Source: Methylocystaceae bacterium UBA5192
GTDB lineage: Bacteria > Pseudomonadota > Alphaproteobacteria > Rhizobiales > Beijerinckiaceae
Length of the DNA stretch: 5,693 nt
NCBI GenBank assembly: GCA_002412985.1
Contig: DHWC01000057.1
Location: forward strand, 1 to 5,693
Direction of reading: 5' to 3'
The translations under genes and the position numbers were made by a program. The notes beneath the pieces are model-generated. The model was not told where the DNA came from and did not search any database. It was given only the letters and a program-made list of their open reading frames with translations. Of this stretch, positions 5,693 through 5,693 are shown piece after piece; the stretch's first letter is position 1, and the number at the start of each line of letters is the position of its first letter.

Positions 5693-5693
5693 T

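Overview
The window looks like chromosomal DNA from an alphaproteobacterium, most likely a Hyphomicrobiales (Rhizobiales)-type organism. The pointers are two small YdcH/DUF465 genes, a PurE close to the usual bacterial N5-CAIR mutase, an Omp25/Omp31-type surface barrel whose mature N-terminus begins Ala-Asp-Leu, and an alphaproteobacterial-looking agmatinase. By eye, purE is near 58-60% GC, the three large plus-strand genes are in the mid to high 40s, and the DUF465 end is AT-rich. The genus cannot be told from this sequence.

Layout from left to right. A minus-strand purE runs off the left edge (1-489). A 208-bp divergent intergenic region (490-697) holds three separate perfect inverted repeats, and one of them overlaps the likely purE promoter. 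Three large plus-strand genes follow: a CPA1/NhaP-type cation/proton antiporter (698-1918) with its own AT-rich hairpin terminator; a secreted outer-membrane protein with a TTG start that carries two tandem Omp25/31-like barrel domains in one chain (2091-3638); and an agmatinase-family ureohydrolase (3666-4553) only 27 bp behind it. Converging on these from the right are two minus-strand DUF465 genes (4605-4829 and 5185-5361), separated by a 355-bp AT-rich spacer that includes a rho-independent terminator. A complete tRNA-Val(GAC) with encoded CCA closes the window, and a good sigma-70-type promoter lies just upstream of it.

Functionally this is a housekeeping frame (purine synthesis, DUF465 genes, a tRNA) around three genes of the cell envelope, ion balance and polyamine metabolism. 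No mobile element, CRISPR array, toxin-antitoxin pair or defence system is visible. The points most worth following are the double-barrel outer-membrane protein, the structured antiporter leader with a possible pseudoknot, and the possibility that the antiporter-OMP-agmatinase block separates DUF465 genes from a purE they sit beside in related genomes.
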